Assembly (NCBI GenBank): GCA_019096065.1
Contig: JAGUCH010000002.1
Location: 384,501 to 448,500 of the forward strand
Direction of reading: 5' to 3'
DNA: 64,000 bases
Source of the DNA: Paracyclopina nana
Lineage: Eukaryota > Arthropoda > Copepoda > Cyclopoida > Cyclopettidae
Shown: piece after piece, positions 44,372 to 57,594 of the stretch
Numbering within the stretch: the first letter of the stretch is position 1
Layout of the letters: each line of letters begins with the position of its first letter
Translations under genes and position numbers: made by a program
Notes under the pieces: model-generated
Databases searched by the model: none
Told to the model about the DNA's origin: nothing
What the model saw: the letters and a program-made list of their open reading frames with translations, nothing else

Positions 44372-46002
44372 TCAAACAATCACTTTTGATTCCCTCAGTG
44401 TGTCTAAAATACTTGAGGCTCCCTGAGTAAGCCAAGAGGAGAGCCCTGACCAAGGGCTGTCTGGAATTTCAGGTTTGGACCAAGGGTAGCTTCCTTTGGT
44501 GCCGCAATGAGCCTCCGATCTCCACCATTCCAATATATTATCATATTTTTTGACTGGCTCATCAGGGTTGTTCAACTTTTCGCACAGCTGACACATGGCT
44601 CTACTCAAATTTTCATCTGTGGTTGAGTATACTTCAAAGTACCGTTTCCATTCAAAGTATTCATTATACGCAGATTGATTGGAAACCAAGGAATTCAGAA
44701 GTTGAGCTAGTTTTTCTGGCGACTCAAACTCATTGGCATTGATGAAGCTCTTTGGAGGCGCCAAAGCCTTGTAATCAGCTCCACCCAAGACAATGGGCAA
44801 AATGTTGCCCTTCAAAGGAGTCCAGAACTTTTCAGTCACATAATCCTGACACATGGAGTTTTCAAAGGACAAGTAGAACAAATACTGACTTTGGATGTAT
44901 TCCATGCAGTCCATGTCTTCTGGGCACTTGTGCTGACCACACTGGCCAAAAATATCCACTTGGATGAACTTGGACAGCTCCTGCACAAAGTGTTCTCTTT
45001 GACTGTGAGTGTGGCAGTTGGAAACTAACCAAGCCACTTTTTTGGTTTTAGTCACATTTGTAGCCAAGGCGGTAGAAGAAGCAATTTGGTGTTTGCCATC
45101 AGTTGTGTAGTTTGACCAATCAATGCCTTTGGTTGGAGCATAGTGAAAAGGCCAATTCAGAGGCGCAACCCACCCATATGGTCTGTGGACGTCACTGTCT
45201 CTTCTGAAAGTCATGGTCCAGTTGAAAAAGCCTCCAAACCTTTCATAAGGGAAGTTGTCATTGGAGGGTGACTCCATAAGAAACATGACATATCTTTGAT
45301 TGGGTTTTCTTAGCTTCTGGTTTGGCAGTGGAATATTTTGCATATCCCTCATATGGAACAGAATCGCATCAAATTCAGACATGGAGCCTAAAAATAGCAT
45401 GAATTTTTAGCAATATTTTTATATGCTGTAGGCGGTCTTGTCAACACAAACTTTTAATTTGGCATTTTAACTTCCACTTCAATTTGTAAAGATGATCAAA
45501 AATCAGGGCATTTATCTGAAGAGTACTTTGAAAATGGCCATTTCTGCTGAAAACTGGCAGAACATTTATTTTTATCAGGCAATATAGCGTTCTTGATGAG
45601 GCTTCGTGATTTCCCTATGTTAGAATTTAACTTACCAAAAGTGGTACGATTATTGGTGGCATAGCAGTTTGAAACTGGGCAATTGTGAGTGACGAAGGCT
45701 TCATGACCGAAGCCAAATTGCCAATCAATCATATGAAAATAAGGAGTGAAGAAGAGGATTCTTTTGAGGCCAGTGAGATTCTTGCCACTTATGGAGGCCT
45801 CAGCTACGGTGTTTACTTCTTGAGGTTGGTAAATTTCGTCCTCTTGTTCATTTCCATCACTAGTGATTGGCCTTCCAAGGCTGTTTTGCCTGTATGGCTT
45901 GGGTGCCTTGTAGATTGTATTTGTGTCCAGATTTTGGCTGAGAAGCAAAGTGGCCAGCCAAACGACCATACACATGAAAAGTATGGCCTGTTTCCAGTTC
46001 AT
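44372..46002 (-). CDS. Alpha-1,3-fucosyltransferase (GT10)
   Basis: Exons 45636-46002 and 44372-45387 close to 460 aa. Residues 1 to about 22 are the type II membrane anchor (MNWKQAILFMCMVVWLATLLL), then a stem of about 60 residues, then RILFFTPYFHMIDWQFGFG. The catalytic part has QRYVMFLMESP, FFNWTMTFRRDSDV, KVAWLVSNCHTHSQREHFV, YLFYLSFENSMCQDYVTEKF, LPIVLGGADY and paired Cys near the end (MCQLCEKL, AHCGTKG). This is a canonical GDP-fucose-using GT10 of the Golgi, for example core alpha-1,3 or Lewis-type fucosylation. It has only one intron against six in the copy at 9.3-13 kb, so the two are not a recent tandem pair. An upstream in-frame GTG is ignored in favour of the ATG. Confidence 0.95.
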
Positions 46003-46099
46003 TTTCACTACATTTTTGTGAAGATTGTCTGTGCCAATGTTTTTACCTGGACCACTGTCATAGCAACCAATCGACAGACTTGTGCCTTATAGCATAGAA

Positions 46100-47535
46100 T
46101 ATCCTATAAGTCTTTGGCGCTTAGAGGGCTGAAAAGATGGAATTTTGTCTCAGACAAAGGATTCAAATGTAAACATTATGCCATTTAGTTTGAATTAAGG
46201 TAATAGCGTCTAATGAAACATCCCATTTACCATTCCTTCCTTTTTTGTTCTATGAATCATGTAACCATCAAAAAGGGATGTTTTTCAATAGTCTGGCATG
46301 TACCTGGAAAACTACATATACTATGTGTGTGAGTGCTGGCAAAAGCGTTCATTTACTGTTATAAACCTGCTTACAACTCACGCAACCTAGTAAACCAAGA
46401 TAGATCACAAACAAAAATTCAAGCCCAAAATTGTAAGGGATTATTTTGAGCAAAACAGTTTACGCAAAGTATGTCCAAAGAAACATAATTTGCGTGAAAT
46501 AAAAGTTTTCTCACAAAATCCCATCTGCAGTTTGTATGATCCTATATTTTCTGCTAGCTCACTGATGAAAAAGCTTGGAGACTGTGACACCTGAAATGCA
46601 CAAAAGGGGCACAAGTGCTTTTTCTCATCATCACGGCTAAATTCCTTGAAAAAAAATCTGTGACATTATAACAACTTGGAAAGCAATGAAAATAACAAAT
46701 TCGTTAGAAATCCATCACTATCAAATGGAAAAAAAATATTCTTAATGCCTTTGACTCTATGCTAAATTAGCAAAAGTTGATAAAAATCTTGAATTAAAAT
46801 GCTTCCTTCAGACCTTGATCTTTTGCAAGAAAGTAAATAATCTCTGTAAAATCTGTAAAATCAGTAGACTCAAATTTTATTTCTACTAAGCCAACTCTAT
46901 TATTCAATTCTAATTCTTGGTGCCATTTTATAATGCCTCATCAAAATGATATTTAAAGAATTTAGATATTCACAACAGACAAATAAAATGCTACTTCTTT
47001 TAATATTTTTTGATCTACATTATTACTGTTTTTTTCGAAAATATTACATAAATAGAGCCCACTCTGTTCAGTTAAAGTTACAGCCGAAATTATTGTACAG
47101 TTTCTATGAATTAGTCAAATTAAATTCTAGTCAAAAATAAGCAAGCTGCTGAAGTTTTTTAATCAAAGTCAAATTCTTCTAAACAGAAGACAATGAAAAA
47201 AATAAACTTACATTTTTTTGTTAAATTCTAGTCAAAAATAGCCAATCAAAATAGTAACAAAGTTACAAAGTTCAAAGTGCAATAAAAGAGAAATTATGCA
47301 TTTTATCTGCATAGATTTCATCCATTTATTGGCATTCAAAAAATGTGTACTTTTTTGGCCAATTTCCCACACAGTGACAAAAGTGCAACTCTTGGGGCAA
47401 AAGTTGAAATTATCTGTAAGATGTCCTTTGCACACAATTTTCGCTGAAACTTGAGTCTTTTTGCATCATTGGCTTCTTTTCTTATGTAAATGCTAAAGTG
47501 AAAGCAAGCCAAAAAAAAGTATTTTATTTCTTGTC
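46100..47535. other. Intergenic, AT-rich
   Basis: Separates the fucosyltransferase 5' end from the arrestin 3' end. Short open frames only; nothing recognised. Confidence 0.5.
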
Positions 47536-47539
47536 AGTT

Positions 47540-50088
47540 TCATTCTTCTTCAGTAATTGTAATCTGGTTGCTTTCAGAGTCTTCTTCATTTAGGGATTTT
47601 TGGTCTTCTTCCTGGTTTTCCTCTTCTGTTTCTTCCTTTTGCTCAATAACCACATCCTCTGGCTTAATCTTGGGTGTTTTCCCCTAATGAGTAGAAAGAA
47701 AGAGAAAAAAGTCTTAAAAAGAGCCAGAAAATCCCCTCACTTCCATTTACTGACTAAAAGGGTTAAAAAACTACTTTTTGAGAGCTTTCATAAGGATAAC
47801 TTTAAAAAATATTTTTTAAGCACTTTTTAGAGTGGCTTTTCCCTAAATTACTTTTTTAAGCAAAAAGTTTTTAGAGTGTTTTTTTAAGAACACATCCAGG
47901 CTTATTTTTTAAGTATTTTTCTGAACACTTTTTAGAGTATTTTTAAAGAACACATATAGAATTATTTTCAAAAAAGTCATTTAAGTGTATTTCTTAAAAT
48001 ACACATAAGAGTATTTTTAAAGTTTTTTTTTCAACACACATATTAGAGTATTTATTAAAAATACATTTTAGAGTATTTAACAAACTTTGTAGATTATTTG
48101 CATAAACACATTTTAAACTGCTTTTTGAAAACATTTTTCAGAGGCCTTTTTTTTAAAAAAAAAAAACTTTTAGACCAGTTTTGAAAATACTTTTAATATA
48201 TTTTTTTTAATATTCAGTATTCTAAAAAAAATTTCAATTACCTTAGGATCAATTATGATGGGCAGCTTGACTACTACATCATCATAAACACTGTGAGTCC
48301 TGGCCACAGCATGGATAAAATATCCCATTTGGATGAAGTCACACCAAGGGAAATCAGTGAGAGGCAACTTGTCCTCGATTTTCAATTCCAAGTCATAATG
48401 TTGGCATTCCCCTGAATCAGCATCTTCAGGGTCTTCAGCCTCAGCAAAAACCAATCTCTCCTTTTTCCTGGCCTCATCCTTGGAGCCACCATTACAAATG
48501 TAGATTGCCTCTTGCACCAGCAAAACAATCACTTTGTCCACATCAGCCCTGCCACCCTTGACAGTACATTCCACATGGACCTTGATGGTGTCACCCAGCT
48601 TGAACACATTCTGCTCTAATCTCATGTACAGCTCAATGTGTGTTTTGCCTCCACTCAGGCATCCTCCTCCAATAGAGGCATAAGTGCAGTTTTCCTGAAA
48701 GTGTTATCAAACATGAACGACACTTTTATAGCTGGTTTGGAAAAACATGGGTAAGTATGTTTCATGTTGAAATGTATCGGCTTGCTTGAAGGGCCATAAA
48801 ATTCTGAAGCAAAGTCATTAAGAAGCAACATTTAAGATTTGCTTTTACCAGATATTGACATCAGAGCCATTGTTTAACCAAGCGACAAATAAAACAACTA
48901 AGCACGCCTAACTAGGATATTACCTTTTTTTACACGCTAGCTAGACTGTTTCATGAATAAATGTATTGGCTTGCTTGAAAAGCCATAAAGTTCTGCAGCA
49001 AAGTCATCTCAAAGCAACATTTTAGAATTGCTTTCATCAGACATTGACTTCAGAGCCATCATTATACCAGGACACAAATAAAGCAACTGAGCAGGCCTAA
49101 CCAGGATATTGCTTTTTTTACACGCTATTCACTGTTTCATGATGAAGTGTATCGGCTTGCTTTTAACTCCAAAAAATTCAAATGTAAATTCCTTCAGAAG
49201 CAACACTTCAGATTTGCCTTCATCAGACAGCGACTACTAGCAACTTAAGACTTTCCGCAAGAAAGTTGCCATTTTTTTCATTGGGTATTTAAGCTATTGG
49301 AGGATAGCACTGTATTTCAAACAGGTTTTGATAAACCATGGGGAAGTATGTTTAATGTCGAAATGTATCGGTTTGCTTGAAAAGCCATAAAGTTCTGAAG
49401 CAAAGTCATCTAGAAGCAACATTTTAGATTTGCTTTCACCAGGCATTGACATCAGTACCATCATTATACCAAGCGACAAATAAAGCAACTAAGCACGCCT
49501 AACCAGGATATTGCTTCTTTTTACCTTGGGCAAATCCTCGTCATCTGGCTTGGGCACAGTGGGATCCGGCAAGGCCTGGAGGTAAAAAGACTCATCCATG
49601 GACACACTGGTCCTGCCAAGGGTCATGTAGACCGTGCCCTTGACAATGTAGGTGAGTGTGGCATATCTGGAATCCTCCAGGGTCTCAGGCAAATCCACAG
49701 GCAACTCATAGCTAAATGGATACTCATGAGTACCCGCAAACATCCATTGCTCCTCCTTTTTTCGAGGATTAGGATACCAAACAGTGATGCTTTCATCAAT
49801 GTAATCCTCAATCTCTGCAAACTCTTGAGTGGCACCACCTTCCACCTTCTTCCAGTAGATATTCATCCTCCCAAACAAGCTGAGCTACAAGTAAAATACA
49901 TTTCTCAAAAATACGTAGTACACCATTTTTTCAATGTATTTGCCAACCTTGATGCCTTTGACTGGAGTGGTGGAGTCACAGACAACCACAATTTTGCCAG
50001 TCAAATTTTGGCCAGCTCTGTACACTGGGGGATTTCTGTCAAAAAAGACAGAGACATTGTCTATGCCATCTTTGGCTGAAAAGACCAT
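47540..50088 (-). CDS. Alpha-arrestin (ARRDC-type)
   Basis: Exons 49948-50088, 49525-49884, 48242-48694 and 47540-47683 close to 365 aa. N-terminal arrestin fold: NVSVFFDRNPPVYRAGQNL and GKIVVVCDSTTPVKGIK, then the family block FAGTHEYPFSYELPVDLPET followed by TYIVKGTVYM. C-terminal fold: LEQNVFKLGDTIKVHVEC and MGYFIHAVARTHSVYDDVVV. The arrangement matches ARRDC/TXNIP alpha-arrestins, not visual or beta-arrestins. Those act as adaptors between membrane proteins and Nedd4-type ubiquitin ligases through PPxY motifs. No PPxY is present here; the last exon is a Glu-rich tail of about 47 residues. The link to ubiquitin ligases is therefore uncertain. The intron between exons 2 and 3 holds a tandem repeat. 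Confidence 0.9.
48735..49515. repeat. Tandem repeat of about 190 bp in the arrestin intron
   Basis: GAAATGTATCGGCTTGCTTGA (with variants) recurs near 48770, 48958, 49143 and 49358. Each copy also has AAGTCAT...AGAAGCAACATTT and GCGACAAATAAA(A/G)CAACTAAGC. The last copy runs to within 15 bp of the exon at 49525-49884. Confidence 0.85.
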
Positions 50089-50817
50089 TTTTTTCAAAGA
50101 TTATTGTTGTATGTGTGTATTTGAGGGGAGTATCACCAAGACTAACCTTGGTGACTTGGGCCCAAACTTGCTAAAAAATTAATCATGTTTCTATCCACTT
50201 CTAGGTTACCAAAAGAAGCTAAAAAAAGCTAAAATAAACAAAATAGTATGTTGGGATATTAACTTTAAATATACAGACTTTTTTGATTTGTTCTTGAAAT
50301 TGTAGTAGCAATTTGCAATTTCATAACGAATTCATATTAAGCGCAAGATTTGATGCTGCAGTCACGCAACCTTTCCATTCATTGAGAGTCACGTGTTGTT
50401 GTCATTTGTTTTGATTACCAGATGAAACAAGATATTTTTGTTGTTCACTTGTTGACATTTTGGGGTCATCAACTGATTTCCAAGATATTTAAAAAACTTG
50501 CAACAACTGCGCAAAAAGTTGTCATAAAGTTTAAAAAATTTTTATGGCAAGCCCATGTAGTAAAAAAGGTAGCTCTCAAAATTTCAGTTTTGTGCTTAGG
50601 CCAAATGCATGAAATCCACTCTATCTTGCTCTGCTTGAACACATGAATATGAGCTTTTTACTCCAAACTGGTTTGACTGGAAGCTATAAAATCTTCCAAT
50701 TCACATTCACATTTCTAGTCAGTGTCAAACTTTCTAAACATCAACATGAGGCTCTTAGTGGACTTGGTAAAGAATTTAAAGAAAATTCTGTCAAATTGCT
50801 GACTTTTTTAATGACAG

Positions 50818-52545
50818 GCCAATCCAAATCCTTGCTTGCTTGATGGGTCTGAACTGGTCAGGCCTGAAATTCCCATGGACAAGGAGCTGGACAAGTTCAG
50901 GGTTTACAGCCTGGATGATACATCTGAAATCCAGCAGAGAGTCAAAAAGACCTACTATGAAATGCATACCAAGCAAACAGTGAATTATGTCCAAGACAGG
51001 GTAAGTAAAGATCAATGAACCAAAAAAAAAAAATTAGAAAGTCTGCTTGTTCAAGATGTCCAAATGGTTGAAGTTTGACCATGTTGAGGCCACTATCATG
51101 GAAGCTTTGGACATGCTCAATGATCTTGTGGATGAGTCTGACCCAGATCTGGATCTGCCCAATGTTGTGCATGCCTTCCAGACTGCTGAGCAAATCAGGC
51201 TGAATCACCCTGACAAAGAATGGTTCCAATTGACCGGTTTGATCCATGACCTGGGCAAGGTGAGTCACTTCCAATTATCAGAGTCCTTAATTGAATTCTC
51301 CTCCTGCAGATTATGGCTTTCTATGATGAGCCACAGTGGTCTGTGGTGGGTGATACTTTCCCTGTGGGCTGTGAGCCCCAAGAGTCCATTGTGTATGGCA
51401 AGCAATCATTCATCGACAATCCAGACATGAATGACAATCGATACAGGTAACATCCTGGTTCTGCTTGTCTAGTTCTCATTTTAGTCACTTGTTCAAATGA
51501 TGGCACCTTAAGCAATGTCATTATGAAGCCTTTTTTCAAAGTTGCTTTTGAATGATTTCTTAATCGCACTTTGTGACATAGCAAGCAATTTTGTGCATAT
51601 TTAAAACATATTAGCGCATACTATTTCAAGCCTTTTCAAAAATGAACAACTATTTGATGCGTTGAAAAGTAACATCCTGGTTAGCGAAGTTTAGTTCTTA
51701 AATTAGTAACTTGTTCTTACAATCCAATTTAAGCAATGCAATGTAAGCTTAAAGCCTTTTTTTCAAAGTTGCTCTTGAATGATTTCTTAATCGCACTTTG
51801 TGACATACCAAGCAATTTTGTACATTTTAACATTTTAGCGCATACTATTTCATGCCTTTTCTTAAATGAACAGCTATTGATGCATTGAATAGTAACATCC
51901 TGGTTAGCGATGTTTAGTTCTTTAATTAGTCACTTGTTCAAACAATGGCACTTTAAGGAAGTCTGCTTAAAGCCTTTTTTCAAAGTTGCTTTTGAATGAT
52001 TCCTGAATCATACTTCATGATGCATCAAGCAATCGCATACATTTTAACTCTGTGCATACTTCCTCATGTATTTTCTAGCACAAAATCTAGTTACAACGCT
52101 TTGTAGAGTTCTATTAAGTGGTACTCAAGTACTTGAACAAATCATAGGAGCAAGTTTGGCATGTATGAGGCAAATTGTGGACTGGATCAAGTCCTCATGT
52201 CCTGGGGCCATGATGAGTACTTGTACAGAGTCCTGGTCAATCATGGAGCAACAATTCCAGAGGAGGGACTGAACATGATCAGATTCCACTCCTTCTACCC
52301 TTGGCACTCTGGCAATGACTATGGCTACTTGACCAATGGCAAGGACAAGGAGATGCTCAAATGGGTCAGGGAGTTCAAGTAAGAAGTCATCTCATGAACT
52401 TTGCTTCAACTTTCTTATCCATGTTTTTCTATATAGTAAATATGATTTGTACACCAAGAGCACCAAGGTGCCTGACATTGAAGCCCTCAAGCCTTACTAC
52501 CAAGGTCTGATTGACAAATACATTCCTGGAGTTGTCAAGTTTTAA
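50818..52545 (+). CDS. MIOX: Myo-inositol oxygenase, first exon not located
   Basis: Exons 50818-51000, 51056-51259, 51310-51446, 52148-52378 and 52437-52545 give 287 residues without the start, the full family length. Catalyses myo-inositol plus O2 to D-glucuronate through a di-iron site in the cytosol. Metal ligands are all present: HAFQTAE, HDLGK (His-Asp pair), SWGHDEY, RFHSFYPWHSG and NKYDLYTK. Also VDESDPDLDLPN, VVGDTFPVG and the C-terminal YYQGLIDKY. The start codon must lie upstream: the obvious ATGs at 50643 and about 50545 do not match the phase of the exon at 50818. AATAAA at 52560-52565 closes the gene. The acceptor at 51055 is AAG. Confidence 0.95.
51447..52120. repeat. Three tandem copies of about 223 bp in a MIOX intron
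   Basis: Units start GTAACATCCTGGTT at 51447, about 51669 and about 51892. The first unit includes the actual splice donor, so the copies repeat a donor-like sequence (AGTAACATCC). Each has TTAGTTCTT...AGTCACTTGTTC and CAAAGTTGCTTTTGAATGAT. Confidence 0.85.
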
Positions 52546-52559
52546 CTTTTTGTGTCGTG

Positions 52560-52565
52560 AATAAA
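52560..52565 (+). terminator. Polyadenylation signal of MIOX
   Basis: AATAAA 14 bp after the stop codon. Confidence 0.75.
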
Positions 52566-52569
52566 GGCA

Positions 52570-53585
52570 GTAAACTCTCTGGTTCCTTCATTGTCTTATA
52601 TAAGGCCCCGAAGAGAAAGTCCCTTGACTGTCTAATCAAGAGAACATTTCATGCTTTCAGCACCTTGCTATGGAGTCCCAAAAATTTCAGAAGGGAACAT
52701 CACAAATTTTGGCCATTTCAATTCATGAAATGTCCTCAAGAAGCAAATAGCAAAAAGACCTTTCGCTTAATTTTCTTTACAAGTTTGGTTAATTTTTTGT
52801 GGACACATTTGGCACAGGAAAAAGGTAAAGGTAGTAGATCAGGCAGGCAATATAAGAAGGGGGGAAAATAGAAGGGGATGATGACAGGGGGGAATTTGAG
52901 CTAGATTGTAGGGATTCATTTCCAGACCAGCATGTCATAACATCACCTCTATGTGTACCAATAAATATATACCAGCTTTATGTACTGTGTGTCAAAAGTA
53001 AAAGGCCACATTGATTAAACTCCTGCCTTACTTCCTAGCTAGATTGTTGATAAAAAAGCTATTTTTGGCCATCTAACAATCCAATTACCCACTAACTAAT
53101 TCCAAGAGAACTTGTGTTATCTTCAAGTACAACTAAATTATGGATTGTCTGCTTTAAATAACTCCAAGAGTCATATCAGGAATTTTCTTATTGAAGCTGG
53201 TCACTATATAGCAAGTATAGAAAGTAAGTTTAGTTCCCTCTCTTTCTCCCCTCCCTCTCACTCCCCCCCTGCTTACAACCACCATGTATAATCCACTGTG
53301 GAAAAACTGAGTAAGAAACATCAAATCACTATTTCAATAGTGATTCAATTCATATTTTGAGGGAAGTAAGAAGAAAGCACTTAAAAGTGAGTCAGAGCCT
53401 ACCTAGTGTCTTTTAAGTGGATGTTGCCCCACTGTGGCTGGAGAAAAGGTCCCCTGAGCTCGTGTTGTACCACTAGAAAGCTGCTGTTGAAGAGTGGAAG
53501 CCTCCATGTTGGGAACAGCAGCAACATTTAGTTGTGCGTAGTGTTCACCAAAATGTGGTCCAAGAGCCAAACAGAGCCAAATAAG
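52570..53585. other. Intergenic, no gene recognised
   Basis: Contains a C/T-rich run near 53230-53275 and a G-rich run near 52855-52890. Nothing coding supported. Confidence 0.5.
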
Positions 53586-53588
53586 AAA

Positions 53589-56500
53589 ATGCTGTCTTCC
53601 CACCTCATAATTCAGCAATGGGGTGTGACCATTTTGTGCCTCCTTCTGTTCGCTGTTCAATCAGGTAAGCGATGAAAAAATGTCGAACAATCACATTTGC
53701 TGGAATACAATCCATTCCAACTGCACATGAGTTGAATCAGTGACTCCCTAAATAGTATCAGAAGCTTTGCTAATCATTGCAACTTATTCACAGAGATTAA
53801 TGTTCTTTTGATTGCTCCAATGAATACAGTCCAATACCCTCTTTGACGTCATTTTATTTTTTATGTGACTTGTTAATGTTCAATCATGTTAAAAGGCTGA
53901 AAATCATTTTTTGAGCTTCACAGTTGGCCGATACTGGTAGAATTTGTTTATATCATTTACTGTTTTTAACTTGACGCATATAAACTAGACTTTAAATAAC
54001 TGTTGGCCATACAGTAAATGATAAAAAAACTATTGATTATCATTTAGACTTGACTTAAAACATGCACCTTAAAATTAGCGATGAATGATGAAAACATAAT
54101 TTTTAATAGCATCAATAACAATCTTAATCAGCATAACCAAAGACAATTACCTTTTTAAGAATACAATCCATGTCAACTGCACAGTTGCCCAATCAGGAAA
54201 TGGCTAAATAGTCTCAGAATCACTAGGAATCATTGCAGCTTATTCTCATAGAAAGATGTATATAGTACTTTAAATCACTCGTCAATGATGAATGTTATAA
54301 ATGAAGTTAAATGACGTCACTGACTATGTCATCGCTATAAATATGGCAAGAAAGCCATGAAGTCTCAGTAGACAAGCATACCAAATGATGCACTGAATAC
54401 ACTTCTGTATTCCTGTATTTGCAGTGGCAAAGAAGTATTTCTGCAGAAGGCGTTTGTGCTAAGATGTAAAGCAAATATTTTCGTGTTGCTGAAGAGCTTT
54501 TATATCCTTGGCATCTGTTCATACCTCATCTCTTCATCCATCAAATCAATTCGAGGGTGAAAATCGGTACACTGTTCCACTTGGATACATTCTGTCCCAT
54601 TACTTTTATCATTCCCCAATGCAATCTAATAATAAATTATCCAAGCCCAAATTGCTCCCAAACAGATATACCAATATGTCATTCAGAAGTATTTCCTCAG
54701 TGTACTTCCAAAGAAGACTTCTTATGCCATTTTGCCACCTCTAAATAAGGAAAAAGTACTCTAGATGTGAGTGTGTTTTGAAAGCTTGGCTATGGAATAG
54801 AAAACTGGCTTTATCTGGCTTTTTTGGGAAGTCATGCAATCTCTACTAGGCTATAAAAAGCCCTTTTTGTAATTACAAAGAGTGACTTTTATGCATTTGA
54901 GGTTTGCTCCATTGTTTTTCATATGTATTGTGTGCTATTACATGCTTACAATAGGGCACACACACTGTTTACTTTATAATATGGATCATAATGAAAGCAG
55001 AATTAGCATACAGTATTGATTCCACTAGCTGTAAGCTAGGAAGGTTGTTATACTATGGCTTCACAGCTTTCTAATCTGACCTGGGACAGTTTCATGGCAT
55101 AATAATTTTGGCCCACACAAATTGCTCTCTACCACACACAATGAATAATTTAAGCGAAGGATACAGGAATGTATTGGCAGCTGTAAGCAAGACAATTGAA
55201 TTAGGCAGAATATCAATTATGCACCTCAAATAATTGCACCCTTCTTTTGACTTTTAACAAGTGATGACAGTATTTCATGGATACAGTGCATACTATGTAT
55301 TTCTTGAATACATAAAAAGAAATGGGCAATCTTCGATTATTAGGAGTGTCAGAAATATGTCATGTGTTCCTCAATACATATGAGGGGCAGATGCAAAAAT
55401 GCATTAGTTTGCTCCTGCTTGCAAATTGGGAAGGATTGTCTTGGCATCTCTTAGTGGCAACTTCCAATACAGCCAGGGTTTCACCATATGAGGGGAAATG
55501 AGATCTGAATGGGGGAATCCTGACACACAATCCAATCCAAGTAACCACCAAATGCTACCCAAGAGAGATCCATACATTGAAGGTGTAACCGATACTGAAA
55601 AATATCGATACCAATTGGATGCAATCATCTAAATTACTGTACTCATCATCGATGAGTGATCCAAAGAACATCTCTCCATGTGAGCCTGTCGAAATTAGCA
55701 CAAATTGTTGCATATTTTTTTTCCTTTTAACAAAATTGTCTTAAAGAAGTGTAATGATAGCGTCCAAATCAATGAATGTATTCAATAATAAGATTGACAT
55801 TAAGTGAAATGATATAAACAAATCATGACGGATATTAATTTTGATGGAAATGATACTGCAAGCATACTTTGTAATGTGCTTGCTAAATCTTCACTTGGCT
55901 TTTCTGTGGAAGTGAAACCAATTGATTTATCCTTTTGTGCATCACGAACAGATGCAATCGGATACATTTGAGGGAACAATGAAGGTCTTTTCTCACGGAA
56001 ATGAGATTCAGAACATGTGAAAAAGCAAGTGAAAGTCCTTTTTCGTCTGAAGCCAGCTGCTCAATGAAGCATTCATCTGCTTTCCATGCTAATTCTCAAG
56101 CAAATGAACCACATGTTTGAATATTAATCGCATTATAGACATATCTTCCCCCATACATGGTTTTTGTATTCCTTGCTTGCAAAGCGCATTGAATAATGCA
56201 CAACTCAGTGGGACAGCGCCATAGATTATTATCTGAATGTGTAATGGTTCGCCTGCATTTCGATCTTTCATCGGGAAAGCACTTGGTCTCACTTCCATCA
56301 GAAAGCTGCAACAAGCAAAATCGAGCATTTTCATATTTGAGCTTGAAAACTCATTCCAGTCTTGATTCATCTCCGTCCATATTTATTTTTAAACATTTTT
56401 AATCATCGCTAATAAAACAATGTTAATTTACATACTTGTAAGGTAAGCAAAGCTTTGTTTATGTCAATTAAACTTTACGTGTTCTTAAGATTGAACACGA

Positions 56501-57594
56501 GAACTTTCATAAATTATTTTTAATATATCTTAATTTTAATGAATGACGACAAAAGACATGGAAGGCTGAGCTTTGCTTCACTTCTTGATGAAAAGTTGCT
56601 AAAAACTAATGGAATAATATGCCAATAATTATAATTATGCAGTCTAATGAAAGTTGATTCTTTTCAGGCTCTGCCATCAAGTGTTGGGAATGCAATTCCA
56701 AGTATGATTCTCGTTGTGGTGATCCCTTTTCAAACTTCAGCGTGGCCCAAGTGGATTGTGATCAAAAGGTGGCAGAAATCGACCATGTCCTTGATGGTTA
56801 CACAGTTGGTGAAGGAGGGCAACCGATGGCCACACTGTGCAGAAAATCATACCAAATGGGTACATTAAACCTTTCAAATAAAGCAATAGTATTTTTCAAA
56901 AGTTATTACAAAAATCGTTATTTTTCAAAAATCGTTATTTTTCAAAAATAGTTATTTTTCAAAAATCGTTATTTTTCAAAAATCGTTATTTTTCAAAAAA
57001 CGTTATTTTTCAAAAATCGTTATTTTTCATAAAACTTTATTTTTCAAAAATCGTTATTTTTCAAAAAACGTTATTTTTCAAAAATCGTTATTTTTCAAAA
57101 ATCGTTATTTTTCAAAAATCGTTTTAATTAAAAAATCGTTTTTAATTAAAAAATCGTTTTTAATTCAAAAATCGTTATTTTTCAAAAATCGTTTTAATTC
57201 CAAAATCGTTTTTAATTCCAAAATCGTTATTTTTCAAAAATCGTTATTTTTCAAAAAACATTATTTTCACAAATTTATCAAATCATAGATAAAGAATTGT
57301 TTACATTTTCCAGTTGATGGCGAGGTTCGAATTATTCGAGGCTGTGGATGGGTTCACAACACTGGATTTGTGAAGGATCGAACTTGCTTCAACAGAGCTG
57401 GAACTCACCAGGTAAAACAAACTTGAGGCACACTGTAAACATGATTTTTGCTTAATTTCCATTTTTTTCAGGTTCAATTGCTTCATTGTGTGTGTTCTGA
57501 GGATGGTTGCAATGCAGCTTCAACCATGAAACTCTCCCACTTTTTGGCCCTTTTCTTGCCCTTAATCCCAGCCATTTTGATGCTGAATTATTAG
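53589..57594 (+). CDS. Ly6/uPAR-domain GPI-anchored protein (Quiver/sleepless-like)
   Basis: Exons 53589-53664, 56668-56859, 57314-57411 and 57472-57594 close to 162 aa. Signal peptide at residues about 10-25 (GVTILCLLLFAVQS). The domain opens IKCWECNSKYDSRCGDPF, continues with RGCGWVH and CFNRAG, and ends HCVCSEDGCN, the ten-cysteine three-finger pattern. The hydrophobic tail HFLALFLPLIPAILMLNY is a GPI-attachment signal. Insect relatives control septate junctions, potassium channels and nicotinic receptors. Exon 1 is separated by a 3-kb intron, but its phase 1 end and signal peptide fit. Within that intron 53694-53800 and 54162-54270 are diverged direct repeats (ATACAATCCAT...CAACTGCACA). 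Confidence 0.9.
56885..57260. repeat. 17-bp array TCGTTATTTTTCAAAAA in the Ly6-gene intron
   Basis: About 20 copies, the last ones switching to TCGTTTTTAATTAAAAAA. The array occupies most of the intron 56860-57313. Confidence 0.9.

Noticed and set aside
48170..48625. Arrestin exon as a stand-alone protein
   Set aside because: It is the third exon of the four-exon arrestin gene; all junctions are in phase.
53403..53660. 85-aa minus-strand frame
   Set aside because: Antisense of the Ly6 gene's signal-peptide exon; the plus-strand model closes in phase.
56096..56370. Cys-containing minus-strand frames (KCFPDERSKCRR)
   Set aside because: Suggestive of a secreted exon, but no splice partners, signal peptide or known domain; lies in the Ly6-gene first intron.
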